Assembly: GCA_973895155.1 (NCBI GenBank) | Contig: OZ316891.1 | Location: forward strand, 10,478,001-10,542,000 | Reading direction: 5' to 3' | DNA from: Marsupella aquatica | Taxonomy: Eukaryota; Marchantiophyta | DNA length: 64,000 nucleotides | Part shown: one piece after another, positions 12,330 to 22,832 of the stretch | Layout of the letters: each line of letters begins with the position of its first letter | Numbering within the stretch: position 1 is the stretch's first letter | The notes under the pieces: generated by a model | Database searches by the model: none | Told to the model about the DNA's origin: nothing | The model's input: only the letters and a program-made list of their open reading frames with translations | Position numbers and translations under genes: made by a program

Positions 12330-13400
12330 ACATCATGTTGATTCCGCAGGAAAGATGTTGTTAATGAAAAAAATTGTTGGGTGAAAGAGGTTCTTGCCTA
12401 AGAGATGTCGTTGCTAAAAAGATTGTTCCACAAAGGAGATTGTTGTATTTAGTATTTCATTCTGTAAAAGAAGTTATATAAAAGGTGTAGTTGCACAAAA
12501 GATGTCATGAAGGAAAAGACATTGTAATGTAGAAAAAACTGTTCCCTAAAAGAGGCCAAGAGCAGGCACTTGAGCATAGGCTGATAAGAGGCTCTATTTG
12601 GGATTTAAGAAGAAAATGTGGAAGAATGACCAACTTTGATGCTAATAAAAGTGTTTTTAGTTTCCCTGTGTAGTCTTTGGCAAATGTCACAGAAAAAGTA
12701 GTTGAAGTGAGAAAAAGATGTAAAGGGAGAGGAAAGATGTCGAGGTGAGAAAAATATGTCAAGGCGAGGAGAAGATGTCGAGGTGAACAAAGATGTTGAT
12801 GAGAAAAAGAGATGTTGAGCTGAGAAATAGAAGTCGAGCAAAAGATGGCAATGTGAGAAAAATATGTGGGGATAGGGGAAAGATGTTGTGGTGAGATAAA
12901 AATGTGAAAGTGAGGAAAAGGTCATATGTCGAGGTGAAAACGAATGTCAATTCAATGAGAAAAAGAGATGTTGAGGTGAGGCAAAGAAGTCAAGGTGAAA
13001 AAAAGATGTCCAAGAGAGAAAACATGGCGAGGTGAGAAAAAGATGTAAAGATGAGGAAAAAATGTTGAGGAGAGAAAAGATGTTGAGGGTGAGGGAAAGA
13101 TGTTGTGGTGAGAGAAAGATGGTAAGGTGAGAAAAGATAAGATGTCGATGTGAGAAAAGATGTGGAGGTGAGGAAAAGATGTCAAGTCAAATTATAAAAT
13201 ATATGGAGGAGAGAAACAAAAATCAAGGACCTAAAAGATGTCGAGTCAGATGAGAAAATATTTGGAGGAAAGAAACAAAATCAAGGACCTAAAAGATGTT
13301 GAGGGTGAAAAAAACATTGTCTTGGTGAGATAAAGATGTAAATGTGAGGCGAGATGAGAGATGTCAAAGCAAGGTAGAGTTGTTGTGGTGGTGTTCAACA
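12330..13400 (+). repeat. degenerate purine-rich tandem array (GAGGTGAGAAAAAGATGT type)
   Basis: The plus strand is almost wholly A/G-rich with regular T. Roughly 18-25 bp units such as GTGAGAAAAAGATGTCGAG recur dozens of times, with indels. Larger duplications (for example GGAGGAGAGAAACAAAA-TCAAGGACCTAAAAGATGT, near 13205 and 13265) lie inside. Open frames on the minus strand (12505-13185, Ser/Phe/His-rich) are by-products of this composition. Confidence 0.8.
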
Positions 13401-14147
13401 ACTCATGCATTTGCACATAGAAATTGGAGCCGCGAGATAACGGTCACTGTAGCATAGAGTCCAAGCACAACCGAATGATACAAAACAATTGTTAAATTAT
13501 TTTTTTTAGAGAAATGAATATTGCATACATTTTATTTATACTCAAGTTTTACCAAAACTCTAAGGCTAATATCCAATTCTTTCAAACTCAAGTTCTTTTC
13601 TTCTTTCCCAACTATACACTTTTACCCCAAATGTACACTTCTGGTTGCTCAGGTATGCTCTTGTTGTGACTATAAAGTGCACCTTTTGATGCCCGAATCT
13701 GCCGGATAAATTCAACTCCTTGGCTTTTAATGAATACTGTGATATATGACACTGACAGTTGGCATAGGTGGAGTAATAAGTCCTAGTTGCATAGTTTTGC
13801 ATAACCTTGCACTGAATCTGTGGAGAGGAAAGTATGACAATAGCATGATTCAAAGTATGCCCTTTCTGGTTTTTGGGTTTCCCCTTGGTGCTCGTGGGCT
13901 TTTTGGCTCTTGGGTTTACTCAGTTTCCTTTGATTTCCCTCTCTATTGGGTTTTTTGGCTTTTGGAATCATGTAGTTTCCTTTGTTTTCCCCTTTATTGG
14001 GTTTTTGGCATTTGGGACCATGGCTGCACTTTAGGTATTTCTATTCCTTTGCATTTCTATATAAAATATATATTACCACCTAAAAATATCAGCCCAATTA
14101 ATCTAGTCACAAAGGTGGTGCCCGACTTCACCCGTCACTGGCGGAAC
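13401..14147. other. intergenic, T-rich repeats upstream of the P450 locus
   Basis: No gene is supported. TATTGGGTTTTTTGGC / TTTGG-ATCATG blocks are repeated between about 13860 and 14030. Confidence 0.4.
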
Positions 14148-14156
14148 TATATATAG
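14148..14156 (+). promoter_or_regulatory. TATA-box-like site of the P450 locus
   Basis: CTATATATAG lies about 300 bp upstream of the P450 start codon, in an otherwise mixed-composition region. The position fits a core promoter with a long 5' UTR, but there is no transcript evidence. Confidence 0.35.
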
Positions 14157-14458
14157 AGAGAAGTGGCCTCCCTTTTTGGCGCACTACCCCCTTCATGACT
14201 GTATCGGAAAAGGTATGGATGTCCCCTGTTACCTGCTAGCAAGTTAAAAGCTAGGCACCTAGAGTATTGCCCGGTCAAGAAGTTTGTGCACGATCCATTC
14301 TCAAAGTATATAGAAACCGAGACTCTCTCTTGCAATGACAAGACAAGCATTGTTCATTTCCATTCTTCTTTGCAGCCTGATGCCTACGAAACCTCACAAC
14401 TCTCTTCCTCACTCAAAGGGCTTCTAGATGATAACGGGGATCTACAACTACAACACAC

Positions 14459-16466
14459 GTGATGGGCAACTATTGGGTGAAGGACATGTTCTATGTAAAT
14501 GAATTGAAGATGAAGATATTAGCTGCGGTCATTGTGGGAGTGGTTCTCTGGCTTATCGTCATCAAGACCTTCCCGGGATCCAAGTCTAGGCGCAATCTAC
14601 CACCAGGTCCTCTTAATCTGCCTGTAGTGGGTGCCATGTTCTCAGTGGACCCAAACATTGGCGAGTGGTACAAACGAATGGCCAAAAAGTTTGGGAAGAT
14701 CTTCTATTATCGTCTGGGTTCCCATGGGATGCTCATTGTCTGTACAGCGGAGGGAGCCGAGGAAGTTTTGAAGACGAAGGACGTAATATTCGCAAATAGA
14801 CCCCCATTCCTGAAATCTGCTTCCAAGTACTTCGGGTTTGGCTCACAGGACATATTTTACTCGAGTTATAACGAGACGCACAAGAACTTGAAGAAGTTGC
14901 TCACCATCAATGTCTTCAATCCATCAGGGCAGCACCGTTTCGAGAACGTCAGGAGGCGTGAGGGTACGGGTTATCTGGTCATTTCTTGCTTTTATGTGGA
15001 TCGTGGGAGTCGATCTTCCAATTCTCACGTCTTTGCCGCGCGTGAAGTGCATGATCATCGGGTTTTTTTATTTACAGCGAGACTGGATACCAGCAGCAGA
15101 TGGCTGCTGGACGATGTAATTCATCCTGATAAAGAGTTTTCATGGTGTAACACTAGTTTCTAATTGATGGAGATTTGAGGATCAGCTTCTCCTCGAGTTC
15201 CGATTTGTTATTTACGCCACATCTCTTATTTCAAATTGGTGACCAAAAACTGTGTTTCGCGGCGCGCTCATTGTCCACAAACTTGTTGCAGGTGCGTTTC
15301 TGGTGGAAAGTATTCAAAGGCAGATAAACTCAGAAGGCATCATAAACGTCGCCGAGTCTACTTTTGACCTGACCGTCAACTTGTTCTGCTCGCTCATGTT
15401 CGGAAGGCGGTACGCTGATTCGTTGACTGCCGAAACGGACCAGCTCAGGCACTGTCCCGAAATTATCCATGGCTTCACTGATCTCGTCCTGAAACTGAAT
15501 TTAGGGGACATGTTGCCATGGCTTCAATGGGTGAATTATCAAGGATGGACCAAAGAGTGTCCGTTCCCCCAGTGAGGATATTCACCAATGCTGTCACTGC
15601 AGAGTGGGCGATGCTGGAACTCGTAAAAAATCCAGGTAATAGGAGATCTGCAAACTTGCGATCAGTTTCTTTTCGTTGTAACGTACATCTTGCGGTTCAT
15701 CCCCTTTACTTCAAGAAAGCTTTCAGACTTGGTTGTCTCGATCAACGATGGTAGCCAATTCACCCAGTGCAATAAGTCACACAATACAACACAATTTGCT
15801 CGCAAGAAAATGATCAGAACAACTAGAACCCTTTCGAAGCTGTAAACTACTTAATCGCTTTTAACATGGTTTGCCATATTTTCGACAGATTGTCTCACCA
15901 AGCTGCAACAGGAGATGGACGAAGTAGTCGGCAAAGGGAAACCCGTGGAGGAATCTGATTTCCCCAAGTTGCCATATTTCCGAGCTCTTATCCAGGAGAC
16001 TTTTCGCTTTCACCCTCCTGCTCCTATCTTGGCGCCCCACTTCACTGCCGAAGCGACGACCGTGCAAGGGTTCTACGTCCCTGCCAACACAACTGTCTTT
16101 GTGAATGCTGGATTCATCTCTCGGGACCCTCTCAATTGGGAGGACCCTGAGAAGTTCGACCCCGAGAGGTTCATGAACTCCAAGGAGCAGATCAACCTCA
16201 CAGAAGGCAATCTCTTCAGCTTGCTTCCTTTCGGAAGCGGGAGGCGGAAGTGCCCAGCGGCTGCGATGGGGCTGCTGACGGTGCAGAGGATTATTGCCAC
16301 TCTCGTTCATGCGTTCGATTGGAGTCCGCAGCCTGGCAAGACAATCGATGACATTGATAGGACGGAAGTGCTTACTATCGTGTCTCGTCCAGCGACTCCG
16401 CTTGAACGCTGCTGTTTACAGTCAATTACTAGCTTGAAGAATGGATTCCACAATTCTTGGAGGTGA
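14459..16466 (+). pseudogene. cytochrome P450, A-type (CYP71 clan), broken by internal deletion and frameshift
   Basis: Three exons fit GT-AG rules and phase: 14459-14963, 15292-15635 and 15889-16466. Exon 1 encodes a membrane anchor (ILAAVIVGVVLWLIVI), the Pro-rich hinge LPPGPLNLPVVG and the first third of the fold. Exon 2 runs normally to PWLQWVNYQGW and then meets a TGA at about 15573. The +1 frame immediately resumes P450 sequence at FTNAVTAEWAMLELVKNP, the end of helix I. About 70 residues, including the oxygen-binding AGxDT stretch, are therefore missing and the frame is shifted. Exon 3 has the K-helix ETFR, PERF and the heme loop FGSGRRKC with Cys ligand, followed by PAA where most family members have a Gly two residues after the Cys. 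The gene is almost certainly non-functional. The specific P450 family was not determined. A second Met lies at 14507/14513. Confidence 0.85.
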
Positions 16467-18844
16467 AGAAACTCGTTGGAGCAGTTTTCGTAGTAAATTA
16501 GCAAGATAACCAAATGAACAGTGGGAAGGACCTTAAGAATAGGACGGCGAGGAAATGCTCCGCACCAGAATAAGAGAATGCTAATCTGACCGTAAGCAGG
16601 ATTAACCCTAAATCTAACGGTAAACACAAATATACAGGGCCTGCTTAGATAACACCTATACAGAGAGCAAGCGGACACAGTGGCAGTAAGAAGAGTATAG
16701 AACAAGGATGAACGGCGAAGCTCAACAGGAGGTTCCACAATCGAGTAGAGGAGAGTATCCCCAAGTTGAGTGTCCAAGAATTGAAGTCAATCACACCTTT
16801 GTGGTATAAGGTTGGGTGTAAAGTTTATATCAGTAAGAAAAGTTAGAACCAACTATAGACATGATTTGCTTTGGCCGTTTTACTTGTGACCCGACTTCAG
16901 ACAGGCAGATGACCACGTAACTACTATAGTAAGATCACAATGGGCTTAGGATGACTGTAGAAGAAGTTGGGGGCACTTCCAGCTGGGGCTTCTTCACAGG
17001 CCAGTGTGCTGTTGGGTCCTACTGAGTGTGTTGCTTCTTCTACAGTAGTTGAACTTCTTGTTTAGCTGCCTTAATTTTGAGGCCTTCCTTCTGCCACGGT
17101 ACCGGTTTCCCTGGCTTTTAGCACTTGTCCACCCTGTTGCACTCTGTCTCTTTGAATGGAATTCAATTGGATATTTCATGGCTAAAGAAGTTGGGGGCAC
17201 TTGTGAGTTTTTTCACCCAAAGCAAATTGGAGTGCCATTTCACACACGAAAGAGTGTTTGGGGCTAAAAACGTTTTTCAAATACTCTCATGGCCCCTAAG
17301 GTCTTGTAAAGCAAGTGCAACCAGAGATGTTAGATTAGTTTGCAAACAGACATATTGGGGACCCACGTAGCTAACAGACATATTGGGGACCCACTCCACC
17401 TGAATGTCACGGTATTCCTTGACTAGAGTCTTTCTAAGTGTGACAAGGGAATATCTTATGAAGGACTTGTGGGTCCCCTTTTAATGCAAATGATTTTAAA
17501 TAGGAATAGACAAAGGGGCCAGACGAAGAGAACTCCAAGAGAGGTGGTCTACAATATATCTGGGTCAAAAATGAGCTCCACATAAGCAAAAATTGGACCC
17601 CACCCCATTCTATGTAGGATTGGTAATAGGTTACGTTGAAAGTGCCTGCAACATTTTGTAAAGTGAATGACAGAAGTTTCTCCCCAATGGATGGCCCTGA
17701 TCAGATCTTGGAGATGCCCAACCTGTTGTTTGGGTATGGAAGTGACACAAAAGTGTCATATCATGTGCAACGAAATAAAGGCCCATTTAAATAAGTGTAG
17801 CAAAAAACTTCCAAAGTTTTGTAGAAGAACAAATACCACATATTTTATCAATTGGTCGGCTTTAAAGATCAAATTAGGCCTATTTAATTGTAAAAAACAT
17901 TTTCTTTAAATTTTTAGGGGTTTTTAAATAAAATTTGCAAAATTTAAAGAAAAACTGGTGTTGGAAAAAAACATTTTTCACTTATAAATCAGGGGGATCA
18001 AACCCTAAAAACTCGCATGCAATGTATGACCCTCCATATAGTGACCCCCTGAGCTTGGGACTCGGAGTGAATTGTATTCCTATTGTTACTAATATTCCAA
18101 AAATCTGCAAAGTAGAGGTTTGGTTGCAGTTCCAGATGGGGTCCTTGCTGGCTGGAAACAGTGAGATACTTCAAGACCTATAAGCTCTTGTCTGAAATAT
18201 TTTTATGTAATAGTGTTTTCTGTAAAAGCAGCCCATGAAAAGATGGGCCACTTACCCTGTAATTCTAGAAGACTAGTTACCGTGAAAATAGAGCATGAAA
18301 AGACTTTTTTTGTCAAAACTCAAGGTGAAGTCCTGTAGCTGATGATTTCTAGGGCAAGTCTCTCCCCTCACACTTTCCAACGTGAGCATTTCTGACATCC
18401 CCTCACACTTTCCATAGTGTGAGCATTTTTGTCATTGTACGCATGGTCCAGGGTGATGCTCTGTTTCACTCTTGTTTTGCTTTAGGTTGGTTCACTAGTG
18501 TGGCTCTTCCAAATATTCTTCTTGTTGCTCTGCAGATCTAATTGATGCTGCAAGCTCCCACTTCCCATGTACACTATTGCCATGGTTGACCTCCCACTTC
18601 CCCATGTACACTATTGCCATGGTTGACCTGCCTAAACTTCCACGGTCCCACATACTTGAGTCTCTTTGGTCCCATGTACTTGAGTTCCTTTTTTATGTAG
18701 CCTTGTTTTGTCAAATCTCTCTAGGCTTTGGTGCTTTGTAGGTTTGTCTTTGCTATTCTATGGTCCCACTTACGTTAGGTAAAAAAAATAGTTTTTTAGT
18801 CTTTGTTTGTATTTGCTGTTTGATCTTTCTTTGCTATAGGTGAA
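16467..18844. other. gene-free stretch with short local duplications
   Basis: No exon with a recognisable domain. A 22-bp ACAGACATATTGGGGACCCAC segment is duplicated at 17345 and 17372. A roughly 37-bp CATGTACACTATTGCCATGG unit is duplicated at about 18560-18630. A CCTCACACTTTCCA unit is duplicated near 18365 and 18400. Confidence 0.5.
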
Positions 18845-19561
18845 ATGGAGAACAATTGGCCCAACAGTTCACCCATCCCTAGTAGTATTGATGATTCTCA
18901 AACATCTGATAGTTATCTTGAATTGAGTGATGACTAAGATCTATTAGACTACATGGAGGATGATTGGATGACTATGCTCCATGCTGCTTCAGTAGCTGTA
19001 AATAGTAGACATTTTTTCAATTCATATGAGTTACAAGCAAGCAACTCACTGAATGTATACAAATCCTGCAGCAAGGGTAAAAGATGTATTAAGGAGCATG
19101 AAGAATTTGCCAGGACTATTCAAAGAGCTCACCAATTTCATTATAGATGAGTGGGGAGACCTCTTTTGTCGTGTACTTCCAATAATTGCATCACATGCTA
19201 GGGCCACCAGAGAAGCTCACAACAGTAGAGGTCATCCTTCAACATTGTCTTAGAAGAACGATTACTCAATTTTGTACTCTACATGAAACATGATAACACT
19301 ATTGTTCATGATAGTCATCAATGAAACTGGTCGCGATCTTCTCTGTGTGATGATGCATATTTTGTTGCATCATGTTTGAACGTGGCTCTCTCGGACGAGA
19401 TTCGATGGCCTTCAGCTCAGGAGCGAATGGAGCTCTCTACCCACAACCCCGATTGGCCAGGTTGCATTGGCATTATTGATGGCACTTTGGTGAAGAGTCA
19501 AAGACCATTTAACAATGAGAATCACTGTAGTATTGCACTAAGGACACCAATCAACATTTAA
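18845..19561 (+). pseudogene. PIF/Harbinger transposase, N-terminal fragment
   Basis: An ATG at 18845 opens an acidic, Ser-rich N-terminus. Further frames (18953-19250) contain a helical region (LPGLFKELTNFIIDEWGD). The segment 19376-19561 matches the start of the DDE_Tnp_4 domain: IRWPSAQERMEL, then PGCIGIIDGTLVKSQRPF with the first catalytic Asp in IDGT. Stops and frameshifts interrupt it. The reading breaks after ENHCS, where foreign sequence begins. The missing parts are found at 21524-21631 and 60560-61018, so this is the left piece of a gene split by the nest. Confidence 0.75.
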
Positions 19562-21520
19562 TGCTTAAAACTTGGTATTCGATCCCGTGGAAGAACAAGT
19601 AAGGAATGATTTTCTAACATTTAACACTTATGAATGACTAAGGTAACAAAAACACAGGTTTGAGCCTTTTACTATGATTGCTCAACAAGACCTAGATTTG
19701 ATTTATTGTAAATAAAATAACAAAATGGAAACAATTAACAAAACACAATGAAATCTTGAGGTATGATGAGAGAGTCTAGAAAACACCAAGATAACTTCTC
19801 ATCATTCAATACTTCATTTGATGTGATTTAGGTGGTATATCTGCAAGAACATTTCTGAAAAGAATTATTATACTAGGATGATTACTAAAATGTCTTCAAC
19901 ACGTCTCAACTTTTCCTTCCAAGGTACTTAGTGGAGACTAGTAATCAATCACTTTTGTATCCATTAAATACTTTGTGTCATGAATAAGGAACACCATCAT
20001 GCTCAAATAGAAGTCATAAATAATTGGTGAGTTGATAGGTTGTCACCACTTAAGGAATCTACTCCCTCATACTTCTGAGATTCAACTTCATACAAGTAAT
20101 TTTACTTCAATGATCTAAACTCTCAATCATTCAGACCAAGGAAGGGAAAAGAATAATTCATTTTATATTTTACTTTGCAAAGGTGATTCCAGTGCTGCAA
20201 CACATGCCACAAACACTCACTTTATTTCTTCACACTTGAAAATGACACAAATTCTACTTCATATAGGCCAGCAGGAACCCAAGGAGATTGAGATACTGAA
20301 AAGATATGCCCTTTCATATCTGAAGGGTCCTGAATAAAACTTAAAGACGGTCAACCCTTGAAAAATGGAAAAATAGAAAAATGCTAAAAGCAAACGTCAC
20401 TTGAAGTGTCAGAAATGTAGTGGACGCTTCACAAAACGTCAATGTTTGAGGCGGACACTTTGCAAAGCATCGGTATTTACAATAAAATTAACAAATAGTG
20501 ATCTTAACAAAATTTTAACTTCTAAACTAAAGGTCGGAGTGAGGTGAAACTTTCCAGGGTACTCTACTACATGTAATCTCTATGCTAGCAAAGTTTCAGA
20601 ATTTTCTGAGACCTCTAAGTGCCTCAAATAATCGGTAAAAGTGTCAAAGCGTTAAACCAAATTTTTTACTAAGTGTCGGGATTTGGTGGACGCTTCACAA
20701 AGCGTCCAAAACTACAAAGGACTTTTGTGGACACTTCACAAAGCGTTGGCTGAAATTTGAGGTTTTGGTCGCAGCGTTCGGGTGGGCGCCTTGCAAAGCG
20801 TCGAGGCCTGTAGCGGACGCTTCAGTCAGCGTCAGTGTTGATGTCGCCTTTGGGGTAGTGGACGCTTCTGTTAGGCGTCGATACTTGTCGGACGCTTCCG
20901 AAAGCGTCGGCTCTCCTTTGTCGTCGAACACGGACAGATGCTTCTTGAGGCGTCACTTCTCATGTTGACGCTTCACAAAGCGTTGTGGTCTTGGGTGGAC
21001 GCTTCACAAAGCGTGCAAAAATACAAGGACGCTTCTGAAAGCGTCGGTAAAGTCGCGGCTAGACTAAAAACAACAAAACAAAATTATTTTTAACTTTCAA
21101 ACCACGTGTTGGTTTGAGCTGAAACTTTCAACAATGATTCTACTATGTAACTACTACCTCCTCAAAAAGTTTAAGATTTTTCTGAACGTGATAAATGTTT
21201 AACTAAAATAGCTGAGATCGACTGATCTTGATAAGTGCTTTGGAGTCTGGTTCTTGAATCTTCTAGTGTGCATTGCTTCTCCAATGATGTCCAGTCTTCC
21301 TTCTTGGTAGCATGCAAAGAACAAGGATTTATATTGTCAATCCTTGTCCAATATAGACAATAGCCTCCAATAAAGCATAGCATTAGGTAAAGTATTCAGT
21401 TGATCTAAATTGCTACAAAAGGTAACTATACTACACCTTTGAGTTAGAAAAAGTTCAAAATTTATAAAATTTCCATCATTTCTAACTAATGTACCGCATT
21501 ACAATCACAATGATTGGTTT
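19535..21520. mobile_element. putative ~2 kb insertion into the Harbinger transposase, no coding capacity
   Basis: The transposase reading stops near 19535-19560 and resumes with the next expected residues (GRKNMYCLNN) at about 21525, so the intervening ~2 kb is an insertion. It has no supported ORF, is A/T-rich at both ends and carries a GC-rich central block of palindromes (20412-21051). Exact ends and TSD were not resolved; AATCAC occurs at both edges. Confidence 0.5.
20412..21051 (+). repeat. cluster of twelve imperfect palindromes, GGACGCTTCnnAAAGCGTC
   Basis: The unit GGACGCTTC-N(2-4)-AAAGCGTC, an inverted repeat with GACGCTT/AAGCGTC arms, occurs near 20412, 20455, 20690, 20730, 20788, 20814, 20861, 20891, 20934, 20964, 20997 and 21028. 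Several copies carry compensating or single-arm changes (GGACACTT-AAAGCAT, GGGCGCCTT-AAAGCGTC). Spacing is irregular and the flanks are not repeated, so this is not a simple tandem array. Confidence 0.85.
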
Positions 21521-21523
21521 TAA

Positions 21524-21631
21524 GGGAGGAAGAATATGTACTGTCTGAATAATACAATTATTGTTGATCATCATGGTTTGTTCACTTATCTGGACTTTGG
21601 CTACCCAGGTTCACATGTCACAACATTCTAG
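21524..21631 (+). pseudogene. PIF/Harbinger transposase, middle fragment
   Basis: The frame reads GRKNMYCLNNTIIVDHHG and then LFTYLDFGYPGS, the conserved second block of the Harbinger DDE domain. It continues directly from the fragment ending at 19561 and is followed, after the LTR/CACTA nest, by the fragment at 60560-61018. Confidence 0.7.
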
Positions 21632-21635
21632 GTAG

Positions 21636-21836
21636 TGTTAGAGTGTATTGTACTAACTAGATCCATATGTTTGGTATGTGTGTTATATGAGCCAATAAGG
21701 TTCTGTTAGGTTTGTATGAGAGGGTAGTTCTCTCTTGTGAGGCATTGAAAGGTTATATTTTGGTGTTGAGCCTTGGAGAGAGGAGCTCGTGTTGTGGCTA
21801 TGGTGGTCGGAGCTCCTTCTATGTAACGTGGATTCC
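21636..21836. other. unassigned sequence between Harbinger fragment and solo LTR
   Basis: It starts TGTTAGAGTG directly after ACATTCTAGGTAG, and a close relative of that junction (ACATTTTGAGGTAG) stands at about 60560 on the far side of the nest. Together with 60307-60555 it may be one more inserted element (LTR-like start) lying between the Harbinger gene and the solo LTR, but its ends were not resolved. The last five bases (21832-21836, ATTCC) are the LTR target-site duplication. Confidence 0.35.
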
Positions 21837-22016
21837 TGTTAGGTATTTACTCAAGGTCTAGGGTTACGACATGTAACCGTAGTTAGGCTAATCGTAGTCA
21901 GAGATGTGGTTAGATTAACTAGGATTCACACTATATGCCAAATGGTGTTTGCTTGAATTTGTGGAACTTAGGCTCATTGTTACAGAGCCACTTGAGAGAT
22001 GAGGAGAGCTTACACT
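21837..22016 (+). repeat. solo LTR, left part (TSD ATTCC at 21832-21836)
   Basis: It begins TGTTAGGTATTTACTC and matches the LTR at 43126 (TGTTGGGTATTTACTC), including GGCTCATTGTTACAGAGCCA and GGAGAGCTTACACT. It is cut at 22016 by CACTA element A and continues at 60139-60301. No internal retrotransposon sequence is present. Confidence 0.85.
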
Positions 22017-22024
22017 CACTACAA

Positions 22025-22560
22025 CACTATGCACCTCTTTTGCGAACCGCCACCCTTTGCATCATACAAAGGAAACAAAATCCGAAATACCCACGTTGTG
22101 AACTTACTCGCATCGCAACGTCTTCGCTACTTCCCATCTTAAATCCTATGCAAACAGCCCTTCGCAAACGCAAATGGCCCTTTGCAACTACTTTGCAACT
22201 TGTGATTCTAAATACCTCGCAACATCTCCGCAACGTTGTGACGACATTGTCTTGGAAAATATTGAGAAACAACAAATTTTATTATTTTGCAAGAACAAAT
22301 GGATCGCTCATGTTGCGATAACACTCATATCGCAATTTCCGATGTTAAAGTTTTCTATAACTTGCGATGCAAACTACCTCGCAAGATTGCAAAAATTTGA
22401 TGACAGCTTTGTTGCGAAGGCATTTAACTCGCAAACGTGCAGAGAGGTAGTCTTCGCTAGGGTTGTGAGTGGGACAACATTGCAAGCGTTGCGATGCTTT
22501 TGTTCTCGGAATTGTTGCGATACGTTCGCCGTGGCTCTTTGAGATGGGGGTTGGGTCTCA
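22025..22560. repeat. left subterminal repeats of CACTA A (TTGCGA/TCGCAA)
   Basis: Short TTGCGA, TCGCAA and CGCAAAC motifs recur every 15-30 bp in both orientations. The same motif crowds the right arm at 59575-60125. Such subterminal arrays are the usual binding sites of the second CACTA protein. Confidence 0.8.
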
Positions 22561-22832
22561 AAAGCTTCGCAAAATGTATTTTTTATGGGTTTTTGTGTAT
22601 TTGGGTTAGGGTGAGGGTGAGGGAGACCATTCATGGGTTTTGAAGGAGGGAGGAAAGTGATGTTGACCCAGTCTACCGCAATTAAAATGGCATTACTAAA
22701 AAAGTACAAATTAAACTTACAAAATGGAAGGGTAAAAACCCTTAGGTAACGCGCCACAGCCATGCATGCTGATCGCTATGCATGTGAACTTGATGTAATA
22801 GGGTACATGTAAGTGCTTTAGCTACAACCTGT

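Noticed and set aside
12505-13185. Overlapping Ser/Phe/His-rich ORFs on the minus strand
   Set aside because: They are the reverse reading of the purine repeat array and have no start context or domain.
20412-21051. Same family as the element C palindromes
   Set aside because: Arms are GACGCTT/AAGCGTC with a 3-6 bp loop, against AGCGCC/GGCGCT with one central base. No intermediate forms were seen.
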